Below are positions 45,877 to 57,944 of a DNA stretch of 64,000 bases, piece by piece. The notes below the pieces were generated by a model, which made no database searches, was not told the origin of the DNA, and saw only the letters and a list, made by a program, of their open reading frames with translations. Source of the stretch: Penicillium oxalicum (Eukaryota > Ascomycota > Eurotiomycetes > Eurotiales > Aspergillaceae). Both the position numbers and the translations under genes were made by a program. The DNA lies in contig NC_064650.1 in NCBI RefSeq assembly GCF_001723175.1, positions 3,348,001 to 3,412,000 of the forward strand. Direction: 5' to 3'. Position 1 is the stretch's first letter. Each line of letters opens with the position of its first letter.

Positions 45877-48502
45877 ATGAACTCTCGAGAACAGTCTGAC
45901 ATGCCTCCGGGGCCCTCGTACCCATCACCCAACGGGGCGCAGATGGCGCAGGGCACGATGCCGTATTACGGGAATCGCCAGATGACTGCCGACGAGCTAC
46001 TCTCTGCAGAGCTCTCGCGCGAGACTTCGGGACCAGGGCTAGGAGACGGATCGAATAATGGCGTACACCACAGTCAAGGAATGGTGATGGGCTCTTCGAA
46101 TGCGGGGGATATGGGACGCGCTCCGAATGATGAACAACATCAGCATCAGCACATGCTGCAGTTCCCCCCCAGCCAGCAGGTCGGTGTCGATCCCAACCAC
46201 GACCTTAGCTACGGTGAACAGAGCGCGCGCAAGCGATCCAAGATTTCTAGGGCATGCGATGAGTGTCGGCGCAAGAAGGTATGTCGTTTTCCCACGAGAG
46301 CCCCCGGCGCATCGAAACGCGTGACCCTTTCCCAGAGCCTGACATCTCCCGTTTTCTTCCCCGACAGGTCAGATGTGATGCCAGCTCGGAGACTGGCCTC
46401 GAAACCTGTTCCAATTGTCGGCGATTGGGGGTAGTGTGCCAGTTCAGTCGCGTGCCCATGAAACGAGGACCCAGCAAAGGGTAGGTGGACGCGTGGTGGC
46501 GGCTCTTACAGCGCAGAACTGACTGAGATGGCACAGATATATCAAAGAACTCGCCGAGCGCCTTCACACCCTCGAGAGCCAGATGCAACCTGGAATGGTT
46601 CAGCCTGATGTGCCCTACCAATCGATGAACGAGGTGTCTTTGCCCCGAGGCTATCAGGACTTTGCATCGCCAGTCGACCCCGGCTCGGCCAGTCGCAAGC
46701 GCACCTATTCTGTTTTTGAGGGTCTTCCGAGCTCTTCTTTTGCTCAGCCCACTTTCAACGGGCGGGCATCTCAGAATGCCTTCGACACACCGGAGGCGAC
46801 GGCCGACCCTTTCCACCCCACAGTGACGGCCGGCAGCGCTCCAAAACCGGGCAATCTTTTCTGGAACCCATCTGGAAATGAACAGGAGCTTCCCAGTGGT
46901 CTAGATTTGGCCGGCCTTCCGAGACATGAAGGAGATGACGATATGTCGCCAGTGAGCCTGGATGAGGGTGCTCTTGAGGCATACTATCAGAAAGTTCACA
47001 CACTGCTGCCAATACTGCCGCACACCCGAGAGCGCACTCTGGAGCTCCTACATCAATGCAATCGCGAAGCCCAGGAGATTTTCTGCCATGCCTTGTATGC
47101 CGTCACTCGGACCGACATGACCCGGGTCGCGGGTAATTTTGAAAGAGTCACATCGTTCGACAGCGCGCAGGATCTTTTGCTGTACCACACGCGTCAATCT
47201 TTCTTGATTCACTCCTCAGCAGTCAACCTGGTCTGGCTGCAGACTCTGATCTTGATGATCATCGATTGCGACTCACGGGGCCCGGATAACTTTGTCCTGA
47301 AAGATGGTGTCTCCAAGCCAACCTTGGTGCAGGCCGCGTCCAAACTTGGATATGATCTGGCCAAAAGCCACGGCCAGCTCAAAAGCAAACGGATGACGGA
47401 TGTGGATGTTGACTCGGAAGCAAACTTGATCCGACGGAGCTGGGTCTCATTTATTGTTTTGGCTCGTTGGTATGCCATCAGTGTGGCCGACGCCACTGTC
47501 GTTGCTGGGCAAGAAATTGGCGGCCGGGACGACGACCGAGTCGTGGGCCAAATTACCACCGGAGTCGCTTGTGAGTCGACCAATTTCACTGTACAGTCCA
47601 TAGACGTTGCTAACTGTCTGATCCTAGCTTATTCCTCCTTTCTGTCGGAGATCGTCACTCTCGCCACCGTCGAAAGCAATATTTGTCAGACAAACACCGG
47701 CCTGGGCCGCATGGTAGGAGCCAATCTGGTAGCTTCGCTTGAGCGCCTGGCAGGATTGGAAGACATCTTCAACGTCCATGAAATGCCCGAAAGCACAACT
47801 CGCCCGCTTTACGAAAGCCTTCAGTCTCAGCTGTATTGGACCGTCCGCCTTCTCATCAAGCGACACGTTTTCGTCTTTAGTCCGTATGAGATCATTTACT
47901 GCGCACAAGAGGTGGTCAATGAATTGCAGAAAGCAACGATTCAAAATCGACCCGCCACTCCCTTTGACCTACACAGTCTGGCACTTGCTTCCATGACTCT
48001 GTTGGAGGCGACGGTTCTGCCTGAATTCAGCGGGGAATGCTGGGCCGCGCTTGAGAAAGTTGAAGAAATCCTCGATCGCCGATCGAAACGGTTGGTGGAA
48101 GCATCAGAGTTTGGAAACGTCTTTGCCACCCCTGGTTGGGATGCAAAAATCCGTGTATTCTTGGAGTGGCGTCGTGCAAAGTCGCAGGAGTCACTCCTCC
48201 ACGAGGTTGGCGGCACGCAAAAAAGTGTGGCCGGTGCGCATCCCCCCGTCATGGGTCCAAACGAGCAGCGCTCCCTTCAGCATCTCGCTGATCTGGCAGT
48301 GGGCGCGGAGGGATCAGTTGGTCATACCGCGACATCCCCACCACCGGGTCTATCGGTGGACCAAAGCGAGTCTTCGCCCAATCTTGCACCCCAGCTCGCG
48401 CAGGGAGGAGGAAATGGACGCGTTGTGGTGGATTTCAGCATGTTGACAAAGGAGGGGTACCTGAACGTCTTTTCTGGCCTGATCTATCGTCGCACCCGTT
48501 AA
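45877..48502 (+). CDS. Rgt1-like Zn2Cys6 transcription factor
   Basis: Four exons, 45877-46278, 46368-46480, 46537-47570 and 47628-48502, give 807 residues; introns are 89, 56 and 57 nt. A Gln/Gly-rich N-terminus of about 115 residues precedes a basic KRSKISRACDECRRKK segment and a Zn2Cys6 cluster with cysteines at 127, 130, 137, 148, 151 and 158. The following MKRGPSKGYIKELAERLH linker is the hallmark of the Rgt1 group, which in yeast represses hexose transporter genes without glucose. A fungal-type middle homology region follows (LDEGALEAYYQKVHTLLPIL onward). The third intron is 57 nt without an in-frame stop; I call it because donor (GTGAGT), branch (GCTAAC) and acceptor are all good and removal restores a compact GVASYSSFLSEI. 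Regulatory role in sugar uptake is inferred from family. Confidence 0.87.
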
Positions 48503-48995
48503 AGCGTCCCTCGTCTTTGAGCTTCACCTCTGGATTTGACAGGTATTCAAATGCTTGCGATGTGCTGCCGCGTGATCGGGTGTCATACCTCGATGGATCT
48601 TTTGGACATCTTACAGGGGTTTTCCCTGCTTGATCCTTATATTTGTGTTGATATGATACTACGTATTTATTAGCATCGCTTTCAAATGCTCCTCGGATTA
48701 TCTATACGTCTTCCTTTCGATATTCTGGATTGAGATTGATCAATAGCCTGCTGTATGTAATACGACTGAAATTGAATGGATAGTAATGGAATGAAGCCAA
48801 TAGAAGTCACGTAGAGATGGGAAAAAAACCGGACCTTGAACTCCAATCGGCTTAATAATGGTTAGACTTGCTGCAAATGGCCCGTCAAATCCACCCAACG
48901 AAAGAAGAAGGTTGTTTCCAATCACAGGGTTCCTGGATCGGCATGCTGGCACGGAAGATGAGCCTCTGGTGGATGAGAGCTCGGCCGTGTCAATC
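48503..48995. other. Convergent 3' flanks of the Rgt1-like and Rec114-like genes
   Basis: Short spacer with no gene; ordinary untranslated-type sequence. Confidence 0.5.
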
Positions 48996-50612
48996 TCATC
49001 GTTTTTCTCCGAACGCAAACCGTCTCCAAGTATTCTCCACATCCTCACAGAGCTTCACAAATTTGTCATCTCCAAGCAATTCACACATCCAATTCTCTAG
49101 GAATGCAGTGCGCTCCAATGTCGGTGCTTTAAGGTACTCTGCGAGCTGTTCCTCCACAGAGGTGTGCACCAATCGTACCAATGTTGTGTGAGGTTGAGCG
49201 TCGGGGGCATTCCCTTCCTGATCAACTCGGCTGTTCGAATCGTTATTGGGAGAGTTGTCTTCTCTCGGAATTCGAGATTCAGCATGCAGCATGGGCAACG
49301 TCGGTGGTAGCTCAGGGAAGTCTTGCGACAAGTCCATCGATTCCGGGTACGCTTGAGTTCCAAGCAACTGAGATTGCAACTCAGTCATGAACGAATCGTT
49401 CCGTCCATCTTTGTTAGGCTCCGGATACGGCAGAGTTGGAACCAAGGGTGGTTGGGAATCAGGCATCATGGAGTTGGGTTGTCTATCGACATTCTTTACT
49501 GAATAGGACGATTCTGGTATGACCTGCTGACTTGAGGTGGTTCCGATCACATCCACCCTTTCACTCCGGGATTTGAGTTTTGGAAATGGAAGATCTCTCT
49601 TGGGTGGCAGCATTTTACTCAGTTCCTCTTGGCGGTAGACAGGCCCTGAGTTAAGCTGTGAGGACGATCTCAGGGCACGGTGCCGCTCCTGCGGCATTTT
49701 TCCGGACTCGGGATTCGATAGTGTCGCTGTTTCTGCATTTGCCAGAGTGTTTTGACTTTCATGGAAAGGAGTATCTGCACCATGAACAGAGCCCTGCATT
49801 TGAGCGGACGGGGCGGATGGGGCGATTGAGACTACATTGAGATGAGTAACCCTTGACCAAGCAACAAGAGAATCAAATAGCGTACCTGAATCTAAGCCGG
49901 ACTCGGCTCGAGCCGGCTGACCAGAGGTATCTGGTCTGACACTCTCAGGTGTGATCATATTGCCCGTGTCTCGTCCTGAGATACGGGGCGTAGGGGCTGT
50001 GCCCACAGATGTGCTTGATGAGTGTCGGCTTGCTGCTGGCCAGGCGCCTTCGGTCAGAGGACAATCGATACCGCTAAGCATCGAGAGCATTGCATAGTAG
50101 TCCCGATTTCGGCTAAACTTGATCTGAAACCGTCGTACCTGAACAGAATCTTCAGTCAATAAAAAACCCTTTTCTCCAAATGGTAGCTCCAGAATTCAAC
50201 ACCTACATGGGTTTCATCAAGTGGAAACTTGATTGCCAGACACGGCAGTTTCACTACCACCACAAACTTTGGCTTTAGGCGAGGGCCGGGCTGGCTCGAG
50301 TCGGGCTCATTGCTGAGACTCTGGAGATGAGGTGCGAGATCAATTTGTTCCTGAGGTCTCAGTTAGAACAGTCGCAAGATAAGTGATCTCAACCTCTGAA
50401 GTTACCAAGACACTGTTGTTTTGAACAACTTTGATGAAGAAGCTGGTGGGCTTCATCCCGTCTTTGGCATGACTTTCTGTCTCACAGAAAAGAGATCCAT
50501 CACCATCAATATGAGTCCAGATCATACAGGCATGGGAGTTGACGGTCGTGGTGGTAAACGAAAATTTGGCGAGGGGCAATCGAGTTGCCACAGAAGGTTG
50601 ATTACGCGCCAT
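48996..50612 (-). CDS. rec114: Probable meiotic recombination protein Rec114
   Basis: Proposed exons are 50612-50406, 50350-50207, 50138-49886 and 49831-48996, 479 residues. Introns are 55, 68 and 54 nt; the last keeps frame without stops, so a 497-residue form is possible. The N-terminal 150 residues look like a beta-rich PH-type domain (ATRLPLAKFSFTTT, then CETESHAKDGMKPTSFFIKV, then VRRFQIKFSRNRDYYAMLSM). A long Ser/Pro-rich disordered middle follows. The extreme C-terminus has a conserved helical block, LENWMCELLGDDKFVKLCED, ending in W-R-R-F. This N-terminal PH plus C-terminal helix layout is that of Rec114/Rec7, which with Mei4 helps activate Spo11 double-strand breaks. The match rests on layout and remembered motifs, so it is moderate. 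The first donor (GTAACT) was chosen over a weaker GTTGAG. Confidence 0.6.
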
Positions 50613-51994
50613 CAGGTGAATGAAAAACGGCGTTGAACTGTTAACAGGTCAATTTGAGGGGGAAGGTAACTGCAGAGATCCAATGGTGGATGTTGGGGGA
50701 AGACTGGAAAGTGAGAGATGCTTGACACAATGTCAGTAGACGCGTTGATCAGATGACTGAAATAGGGCAAACAAGGCTGGAGGTCAGATTATTGGCCATA
50801 CAAACTAAGATATCAAGTCGCAATTTAAGCACGTTTTTCCGTGTTCATCGCCCCTAGGATACTTTCAGAGTCTTATTTTCCGTCGATCAAGACTCTTGTA
50901 TGTATACTTTGCAGAAAGCATTGCTAACATATAGGCTGTATAGGAGCATGGACTAGCGTGATTCAGACGGCGGAATTAGTTGTGAATTTCGAATGCTGTG
51001 GTACAAAATACATGTGCTTTAGGAAAACACAGTCGTTAAAACAATAGGTCAGGCAGTTAATCTGAACTTTCAAACTGCACTCTTTATACTCTATTTTGAC
51101 TTACAAAATACGCTGTACAAGTACCAAACCACCTTGTTACATTTCCTGCCATAATAGTGTCTAAAACTGAGGCAGACATATATCTAATGATTGGTGCGAC
51201 TCCTGTATAGTACTCCAGAGTAAGGACCTGATGTACTTTTCCATTTATTAGTTGTATATCGCTTAAGGGCTCCTTTCTTGCCTGAGGCACCATTGCATGG
51301 CTCTGATGGTCCGCCGCCAGGAACTGTTCGGGACTCGGAGTATAGATCATCCGAAAACGCGCCCTAGGTGAAAGCGCGGACTTTTGGTGTATCGCTTTGG
51401 ATGACCGCAGAGTTCAAAACCCTCTAACTGCCTTCAAAGGGCAACATTTAAGGAATTGAAGTCTTTCTTTCACTGTATCCAGGTCGCTTCAAAGATTAAT
51501 ATCCGGCCGCTATTCACATAGCCTCAATTATAATTTCGAGCGTACTTCACGCTCACTCTACCTTCGTGCACTGCGCATGCTACCACGCTCCCACGTTTTG
51601 CGACTCTAAACGCGCTCGAGCTGCACTCGACGGCAGCAAACATTTTCGAAAACTTCGCAAGAGCGCAACACACACACTGCAAGGAGGATTTCTGGACAGA
51701 CACGGTGTGATTGATCTCGATCAGCTAGAGAGCTACGAAAGCGCGCCTCGCAACCGTCCCCTCGATCTCTATCGCAATCTTCATTGCAGCCTCAGCCAAC
51801 CACCACTTGGCTTGAACAGTATCGAATCACACCGAGAAGGCACCTGGGAGTCCAATAAACCTCACAATTTGGCCACGAGCGACGGTATTGCTGAGCTACT
51901 ACCTCGCACGAGCCAGGGCCACAGTTGAGTGTCTGCGCAACGCACTCGACCTTCTTAAACTCTCCTTCCATCATCCCTCTTTTCCTCCCTCAAG
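50613..51994. other. Divergent promoter region, rec114-like and rsc9-like genes
   Basis: No gene is recognised. The part 51500-51990 has many alternating GCGC/CTC patches and leads into a pyrimidine-rich 40-bp stretch before the ATG at 51995, probably the rsc9 leader. The open frame at 51566-51928 has no protein character and may just be leader sequence. Confidence 0.45.
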
Positions 51995-54354
51995 ATGTCC
52001 GCCTCCACACCTCAGAGAACATCGCTACGCCGTGAGTCATACTCCTTAAGCTTAATGGCATGATCAAAACCATTTTGTGGCTGACAGTGAGCAGAGGGTT
52101 TGCGCCAGGCGCCAAAAGTAAACCAACCTTTTGTCCCGGACACGACACCCGCCCGACGTACACACCATCAACAGAACTTGACTTCTCCGCAGCCCTCGAT
52201 GTCGCCCCACGCGCCGATGAATCCGGCCGCAAATCCCCAAAGTGCATCGTTTGCCGTTGAAAATTGGGAAGGAAAAGCCCACACACAACTCCCCATGGCA
52301 ACTCGCGAAGTACCCACGCCAGGCAATCGGCCTGGACTTTTTGCCAATCTATACGATCGCCGCAAGCAAGTGAAACAACCGGACTTTTACGACCCTTATT
52401 TTCCCTTGCGATTCTTGGAGGTACCACGTAGTAAGTCATGACCTTTTCAAACAGTCCAGAGGGACGGCACGCTGATTTTTACTCCGTAGCGGACCACATC
52501 TACAAGCGTGCACACTATGGTCTTCAGTCTGGGATTCCCGATGAGATTGACTTTGCACTGTACCACTTGGTCCAGATCTCGAACCAGCGATGGGACAAAT
52601 TCAAGTTTGAGGGATTTCCACTTCTCGCCGAATCGCTTATGCAGAAAGCCTTGGAAATAACGACTCTCTGCACTGGCTCACGCTGGGAATTTGATTACGA
52701 TCCCCGACAGCCTTCCGATCGTGCCAACGTACTCAATTCACTGCACGGCACACGAGATATCCTCGACAGAATTCGCAAGATGCCGTCGGACATCCCCATG
52801 GACACCCTGGAAACTAAGGAGTTCAACCATACTCTGCGAAATGTGAAGGAGGCAATGCTCGTCCTGAGGAACATGGTCCTGCTCAAGGAGAACGCCTTTT
52901 ATGTCTCTCGTTACGCCAGTGGCCTTCTCAGAGACTTTCTTGTCATTATGATCAACCTCCCCCAACAATCACGTCTGAACGAGATCAAGAACGACGCACT
53001 CGATATTGCGGAAGAGGTCACCAAGTTCATGCGCACTGGTCCCCAAGATCCACTGTGGATTTCACTCGTCAACTGTCTGGATTCACCTGACCGAGCGCAC
53101 GTCGTGCGAGCACTCTGGGCATTGACTCACTTTTCAACGGAACTACCAGAGGCAGATGGCAATCGGGCTATGGAAAGTCTGTCCAAGTCAGCGCTGCAGC
53201 AACTCTACTACCACACCCTCCTCGACCTCGACAAAGATATTCTGAGCGGCGCGCTTGACTTCTGGTATCAATACACCCTTAATCCCGATAACATTGAGAC
53301 CTTGATGGACGTTATCAATTTCCCAGTCGTCTTTGTGCCTCGGATGGTCGCTCTGTTGACCTATGAGGCGAGACCATCCAAGAAAGAGACTGTTCTTCAG
53401 GAGGAAAAGGTGGCCCCCCCGCCTTCAGATATTCCGCGTGTCCCCCCTGAGCTTCTCGAAAAATTGATGGAGCGCCCGGAACCCGAGCGCAGCTCACAAT
53501 GGCTACGCTGTTGCTTTGTCGAGGATGCCGAATGCGAGATCACTCAGATCGCACTGTGGCAGGCCTACCAAAGCCGCTTTGCCGACCCTCGCGTGGCTAA
53601 CGGAGGTGTCCTCCCCGCTGCGGAATTCATCAAAAATGTTAGCAACACCTTCACAAATGCACAGGCCCAGGTCATCAATGGCCCGGGGACGGCCACGAAG
53701 TTTATCATCAAGGGAATCCGGCCGCTAGAGACCGCCTACACCTTCCAGGGATTCCCCTATCTCTACTGCAAGTGGGCCGATCACTCGAAACCTTCGCAGA
53801 TGTGCCAGCGCGCTTTCGCAACCCCCAACGAGCTCCGTCAACATGTCTTTGCGGATCATATGAACTTGGAGACCACGGAAACTCCAGGACAGTTCAAGAT
53901 GGAACCCGCAGCCAACTCCATCTATACCTGCCAATGGGACAATTGCACCCGGTTCCGGACTTCAGGACCGAGTTCAAATGCCGCAATGGTGGCTGGCCAT
54001 GTCGCCTCTCATCTACCAGAAGACCGTCCGGCCGATGCCTCGCCACCTAGTACCAAGCGCCCCATTCTGCAGGAGCGGATTGTTCGCAAATGGTACTACA
54101 TGGACACCCCTGTGAATGAAAAGGGAGACGCATATGGTGCGGCATACAAAGCCGCACTGGTCTTGCGCAATCTCGCCCGGGGGTTGCCTCAACGTGTCGC
54201 GACCAAATACGGAAGTGTGTCATGGAAAAAAGCATGCTTCGTTAGCCAACGTCCCAAGATCGTCGAGGTATGGGACCGAAACCGTGCTCTGCGTAAGGAG
54301 TTGACGGAACTTCTCATGGTCATTGAGAAAGACGACGACGACGACGACTACTGA
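51995..54354 (+). CDS. rsc9: Rsc9-like subunit of the RSC chromatin-remodelling complex
   Basis: Three exons, 51995-52031, 52095-52430 and 52490-54354, give 745 residues; introns are 63 and 59 nt. The second intron has a GTAAGT donor, a GCTGAT branch and a CCGTAG acceptor; an acceptor nearer the donor would make an impossibly short intron. Recognisable parts are helical repeats after residue 125 (GIPDEIDFALYHLVQISNQR, WDKFKFEGFPLLAE), an RFX-like winged helix at about 462-545 (WLRCCFVEDAECEITQIALW), and two C2H2-like fingers at about 549-583 and 604-635. This matches Rsc9/ARID2-type nuclear proteins that help RSC slide nucleosomes at promoters. The N-terminus is a short disordered stretch; I do not see a clear ARID domain. 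The C-terminus is a run of six aspartates before Tyr-stop. The first acceptor, in GAGCAG, is the least certain point. Confidence 0.85.
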
Positions 54355-55041
54355 GACATGCTACCCATCCTTTGTTCTGTTTTCTTTGGCTGGATTCCTT
54401 GATGTCTTGAACTCTTTTACCCTCCGCCTTTTCTTTTTCTTCTTCTTTTTACCCCACAATTTCATTATCCATGTACGATTAATACCCTGCTCGCCATCTG
54501 GATTTGAGGATCATCAAGGAAGCACGGCGAACAGACCGCTGACGTCCTTTTTTCTGTCTTTCTGACAATCTTGTCCCCCTTCCCTTCATTCTCGAAAATT
54601 CCATGGTCAGCAATCATGGATCTTTTTGGCGTTTCCCGGTCAAGGTAGCGATAGATGGGTCCGGTCAGGATTGGGCCATGTTGTCTTTATGTTTTGTGAG
54701 AAGGGACACACTTGGGCATTGCCGTTTGGCTGTTGCTTGTCCGAAGGGGGTGTGTGTGAAGCCAGATACTCTTACGGCTGAGAACGAGAAACGTGTACTT
54801 ATAAGTTTGCTAGTTACTCTCGAAATGGCTCTCGGTCTGACTCCACTACCCAGAGAGAAAATTCCCTTGTGATTCAACGTACTCCGCATCTCTACAAAGT
54901 CCTTATCTCGAGTCCTCAGACCAAATTCCAGCCCAAACTATATGAACACACTTGAGATAACCCAAGCAAAAATAATAACAAGACCAGAGAATAAAAAAAC
55001 AACCCAGACCCAGACCCAAAACTGGAACTGGAATCTCAAAT
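54355..55041. other. Convergent 3' flanks of the rsc9-like and ACT-domain genes
   Basis: T-rich sequence near 54420-54450, then nothing recognisable. The open frame at 54603-54872 has no protein character. Confidence 0.5.
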
Positions 55042-55467
55042 TCAAACAGCAGCCTTGGCTTCCTCAATCAATGCCGCCAAAGCAGACATCGCCTCGTGCG
55101 CCCGCTCAACGGGCACATAAAGATGATCGTGAAAATACCCACTAACCACATTCGTACTGATCCCCTGCTCTTTCAATCGATTTGCAATCGCCGCAATCAG
55201 CCCCACCGCTTCCAGACTCGACTGGACCGTCAACGAGATCCTTTGGCAAGGGAAAACGCCCTGGTAGCCGTGTGATGCGGCGAGGTCGGGGGTGGTCACG
55301 AGAGTGGTTCCTTCGATCTCTTGGACGATCAGGGTAGGTTGGAGGGTCGCCAGTGGGAGCGTGTGTAGGGCCTGGGTTGTGGTGATGAAGGTGTAGGTTT
55401 GGGGATCTAGGGAGGGTTCCATTGTGGATAAGAGAGTGGGTAGGTTGTGTTCGCCGGGGGCGGACAT
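55042..55467 (-). CDS. ACT_3-domain protein (DUF2241 type), 141 aa
   Basis: A single exon of 141 residues. It starts MSAPGEHNLPTLLSTMEPSL and contains YTFITTTQALHTLPLATLQP, EGTTLVTTPDLA, FPCQRISLTVQSSLEAVGL, and the C-terminal FHDHLYVPVERAHEAMSAL. This is the two-lobe pattern of the ACT_3 family, small stand-alone ACT proteins thought to bind amino acids, related to aspartokinase regulatory domains. No catalytic site is expected. It is probably cytosolic. The start at 55467 is the first ATG in frame. A pyrimidine-rich stretch on its strand at about 55500-55680 probably forms the leader. The physiological ligand is unknown. Confidence 0.82.
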   Translation of the reverse strand: MSAPGEHNLPTLLSTMEPSLDPQTYTFITTTQALHTLPLATLQPTLIVQEIEGTTLVTTPDLAASHGYQGVFPCQRISLTVQSSLEAVGLIAAIANRLKEQGISTNVVSGYFHDHLYVPVERAHEAMSALAALIEEAKAAV

Positions 55468-56140
55468 GTTTGATCAAGCTGGATTTTCGAGGCTCGGTTG
55501 ATCTGATAGAGAAGTGGAAAGGAATGGGGGACTAGAGTGGGTGTTGGTGTTGTGGAGGGAAATGCAAAATAAAGACAGAGAGAGAGGAGAAGAACAGTGG
55601 TACCGCACTGAAGGAGAACGAGTGACTGGTTTTGGAGGGGGGGTTTTTTGCCCTGCGCGTCTTGCGTTGGACAGAGGGACAAATGGCTCTGTACTTTTAA
55701 CGTCTCTATGTCAAAAAAGAGCGGGATGAGCTCACAGAAAAAGGTCGGTTTATAAGGGAGTTCCTAATTACAGGATATTTTATTTTCCTGGGTGATCTTG
55801 AGGAATAGGAATAACCCCCCAAAAAAAGGCAGGGACGCACTGTTGCGTGTGAGAGGAATGGAGTGTCCACGCTATCATGAGCCAGGTCATGCACCGAGTT
55901 ACAGATAGCATCAGCTCGATTTCAGTCCGTGCTTCACTTTGCGACTGTGACTCGCTCCTCCTCGAGGATTATGGCCGACTTGCCATAGCCTCCGTGGCCT
56001 CGTTCAGCATACATCCACCACCCGAATTGACCTATATCACAAATTGTCCCGTTTCCTCAACGCCGTATGCTCAGATCAAGGAACATTTCCCTCCAACCGA
56101 GAAAGCAGCAAATCATCAGCAATACCATCTATTGTCGCCC
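55468..56140. other. Promoter of the ACT-domain gene and 3' flank of the membrane-protein gene
   Basis: No gene is recognised. Frames on the plus strand here (55877-56452) run antisense into the last exon of the membrane protein and have no protein character. Confidence 0.5.
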
Positions 56141-57325
56141 TCATTGCCCGAGCATCCGTCGAGAGCCTCCGCCATTCACAACGATCCAAGCTATCGCCGT
56201 GACAGTGCAGAATATCACATCCCAGCTCACACTGCTGACAGCTGGGTGCTCGTAGATCACGCCGGGAATACTGCACACGAATGTCTTCAGGGAATGAATA
56301 TCCATTGCCAACCCCATGTCTTGGAGTACCACAAATGTGGAATGCGCTTGGATGGCTACGCACGCCATCGTGTACCATCTGAAGAAACTCGAGTATCGCT
56401 GGGAGACTGTCTCTGCGCTTCCCTCCTTGGACTGCGCCTTTGTGTTCCATGACTGACCCGGCCGCAAGACCGCAGGAACAAACAGCAAAAGGTGGGGGAT
56501 CAGCAAAAGCAACATGAAGTACCGGGTATGTGCAACGGTCGGAACCAGGACGGTACTGATGAGAGAGATCGCCACGGGCAGAATCTCCAGATACAACGGA
56601 GGTGACCAGACGACTGTAGAGTCTTGCTTCGGGATTTGGCCGGCCTTTTGACCTCCTACGTTCGCTGGAACGGGTCGTCTGGAGACCAGAATGGTGGCGA
56701 AGAACAGATTCTGTGCAAAGGAAATGGCAACAATTTGGCCCAGAAGCATGTACGCCCAGACATGGGGAATTGCGAATCTCCGAGCTATAATTCAACCAAT
56801 GTGAGTAAGAGATCTCTCAAAACATACCGGGACATGCCATTTTTGGGATTCCAACTGACCCATGACACCAAGAAAGACACTCCACCCAGTAGTCCACAGG
56901 AAGATCTGACCGCTCCACCAGAATCGCGCAGGGGTCTCAATGACGGTCTCCCAAGCTTCACGGAAGAGTTTTGCATTCTGTAGCCAGAGCTCCAACTTGG
57001 TCAGCATGTTGACCTGAGCATCGGCCAGATCGATCAACGTTTGGCTTGCTGCCCAGTTGCGATACGAGTGCGCAAAGAACGCAAACATGTAATACCAGGT
57101 GGCGCCCAAACTCAGGGCCGCGAGAAGGGCGAAGAGAAGGAATTGGGCATGACCATGAGACCGATCCCAGTCATTTTGCTTCCGTCGGGCGTGATAGCGA
57201 ACGTAGATTATCCGGCACGCATTGGCGGCCAAGGACGCTGCTAGAATGAGGTATCCTGCAAGGATCGGAAGAGACCGATAACCTAGGTCCAAGTGACCGG
57301 GCCGGACCCGTGAAGGATCTGACAT
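56141..57325 (-). CDS. Polytopic membrane protein of unknown function, about 8 segments
   Basis: Two exons, 57325-56860 and 56784-56141, are joined across a 75-nt intron (GTCAGT donor, TTATAG acceptor; alanine codon split G|CT) and give 369 residues. Hydrophobic segments are seen at roughly 19-42, 63-86, 136-158, 166-188, 208-228, 233-252, 290-312 and 336-354, so about eight helices, with a cytosol-like basic loop between the first two (VRYHARRKQNDWDR). I do not recognise the family; the layout is like uncharacterised ascomycete membrane proteins. There is no signal peptide beyond the first helix. It lies 619 bp downstream of the Zn2Cys6 gene on the same strand, which might mean shared control, but there is no direct sign. 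Confidence is high that it is a gene and low on role. Confidence 0.75.
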
Positions 57326-57944
57326 GTCGCCTGCTGCTCTGTGTTTTTATTTCGTGAAAACAGCTGTGCAAATTTCCTCTCCGCAGAAGATGATTTGTGC
57401 CGGTGTAGTTGGAATAGCCCTTGGTCTCTGACCGTATGAATTAGTGTATCTCGACGGGGGCGGAAACTCGCAGCTGGATGTGGTCCGTCACGGGCACTAG
57501 CGGGTTCCCGGTTCGCTTCACGGGCTGCGCCAACCGGAGGCGCCTCGGACAAGACTCGTTGACAGTACTGACGCCAGAATCAATAACGGACATTGTCCTC
57601 CAAAGACCCAGCCGACGATTGCCCGAGCTCCAGATTTTCAGGTGAAAAAAAAAATCCATCGCGAGATCGACGGTAGGAAGTAGCGCACTGAGCAGCGATC
57701 ATGCTCAACGCGATTGACTGAGATCGTCATGTACAAGACTGGAGGATTGTATGGATTGAAGAAGACGAGAAGCTATATAATGTACATTTCTTCCATCTAG
57801 GCCAGTTCATATTGCAAGGTGCCTGGTGTGCACTTTTCCAAAGACGTCATAGAAGGATTCGTGGATGAATTGTGCCTCTTGGACTTTTTGTTTGTCGCGA
57901 ATGGTTTCCAACCACTGCATACAGTTCCAACTCCCAGTCCTCCT
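57326..57944. other. Spacer between the membrane-protein gene and the Zn2Cys6 gene
   Basis: Promoter of the membrane-protein gene and 3' flank of the regulator. No gene is seen. Confidence 0.5.

Noticed and set aside
52431..52459. 29-nt intron in the rsc9-like gene
   Set aside because: Keeps frame but is too short for fungal splicing; the 59-nt intron ending at 52489 has better signals and also keeps frame.
55877..56452. 191-codon plus-strand frame
   Set aside because: It overlaps the last exon of the membrane-protein gene in antisense and lacks protein character.
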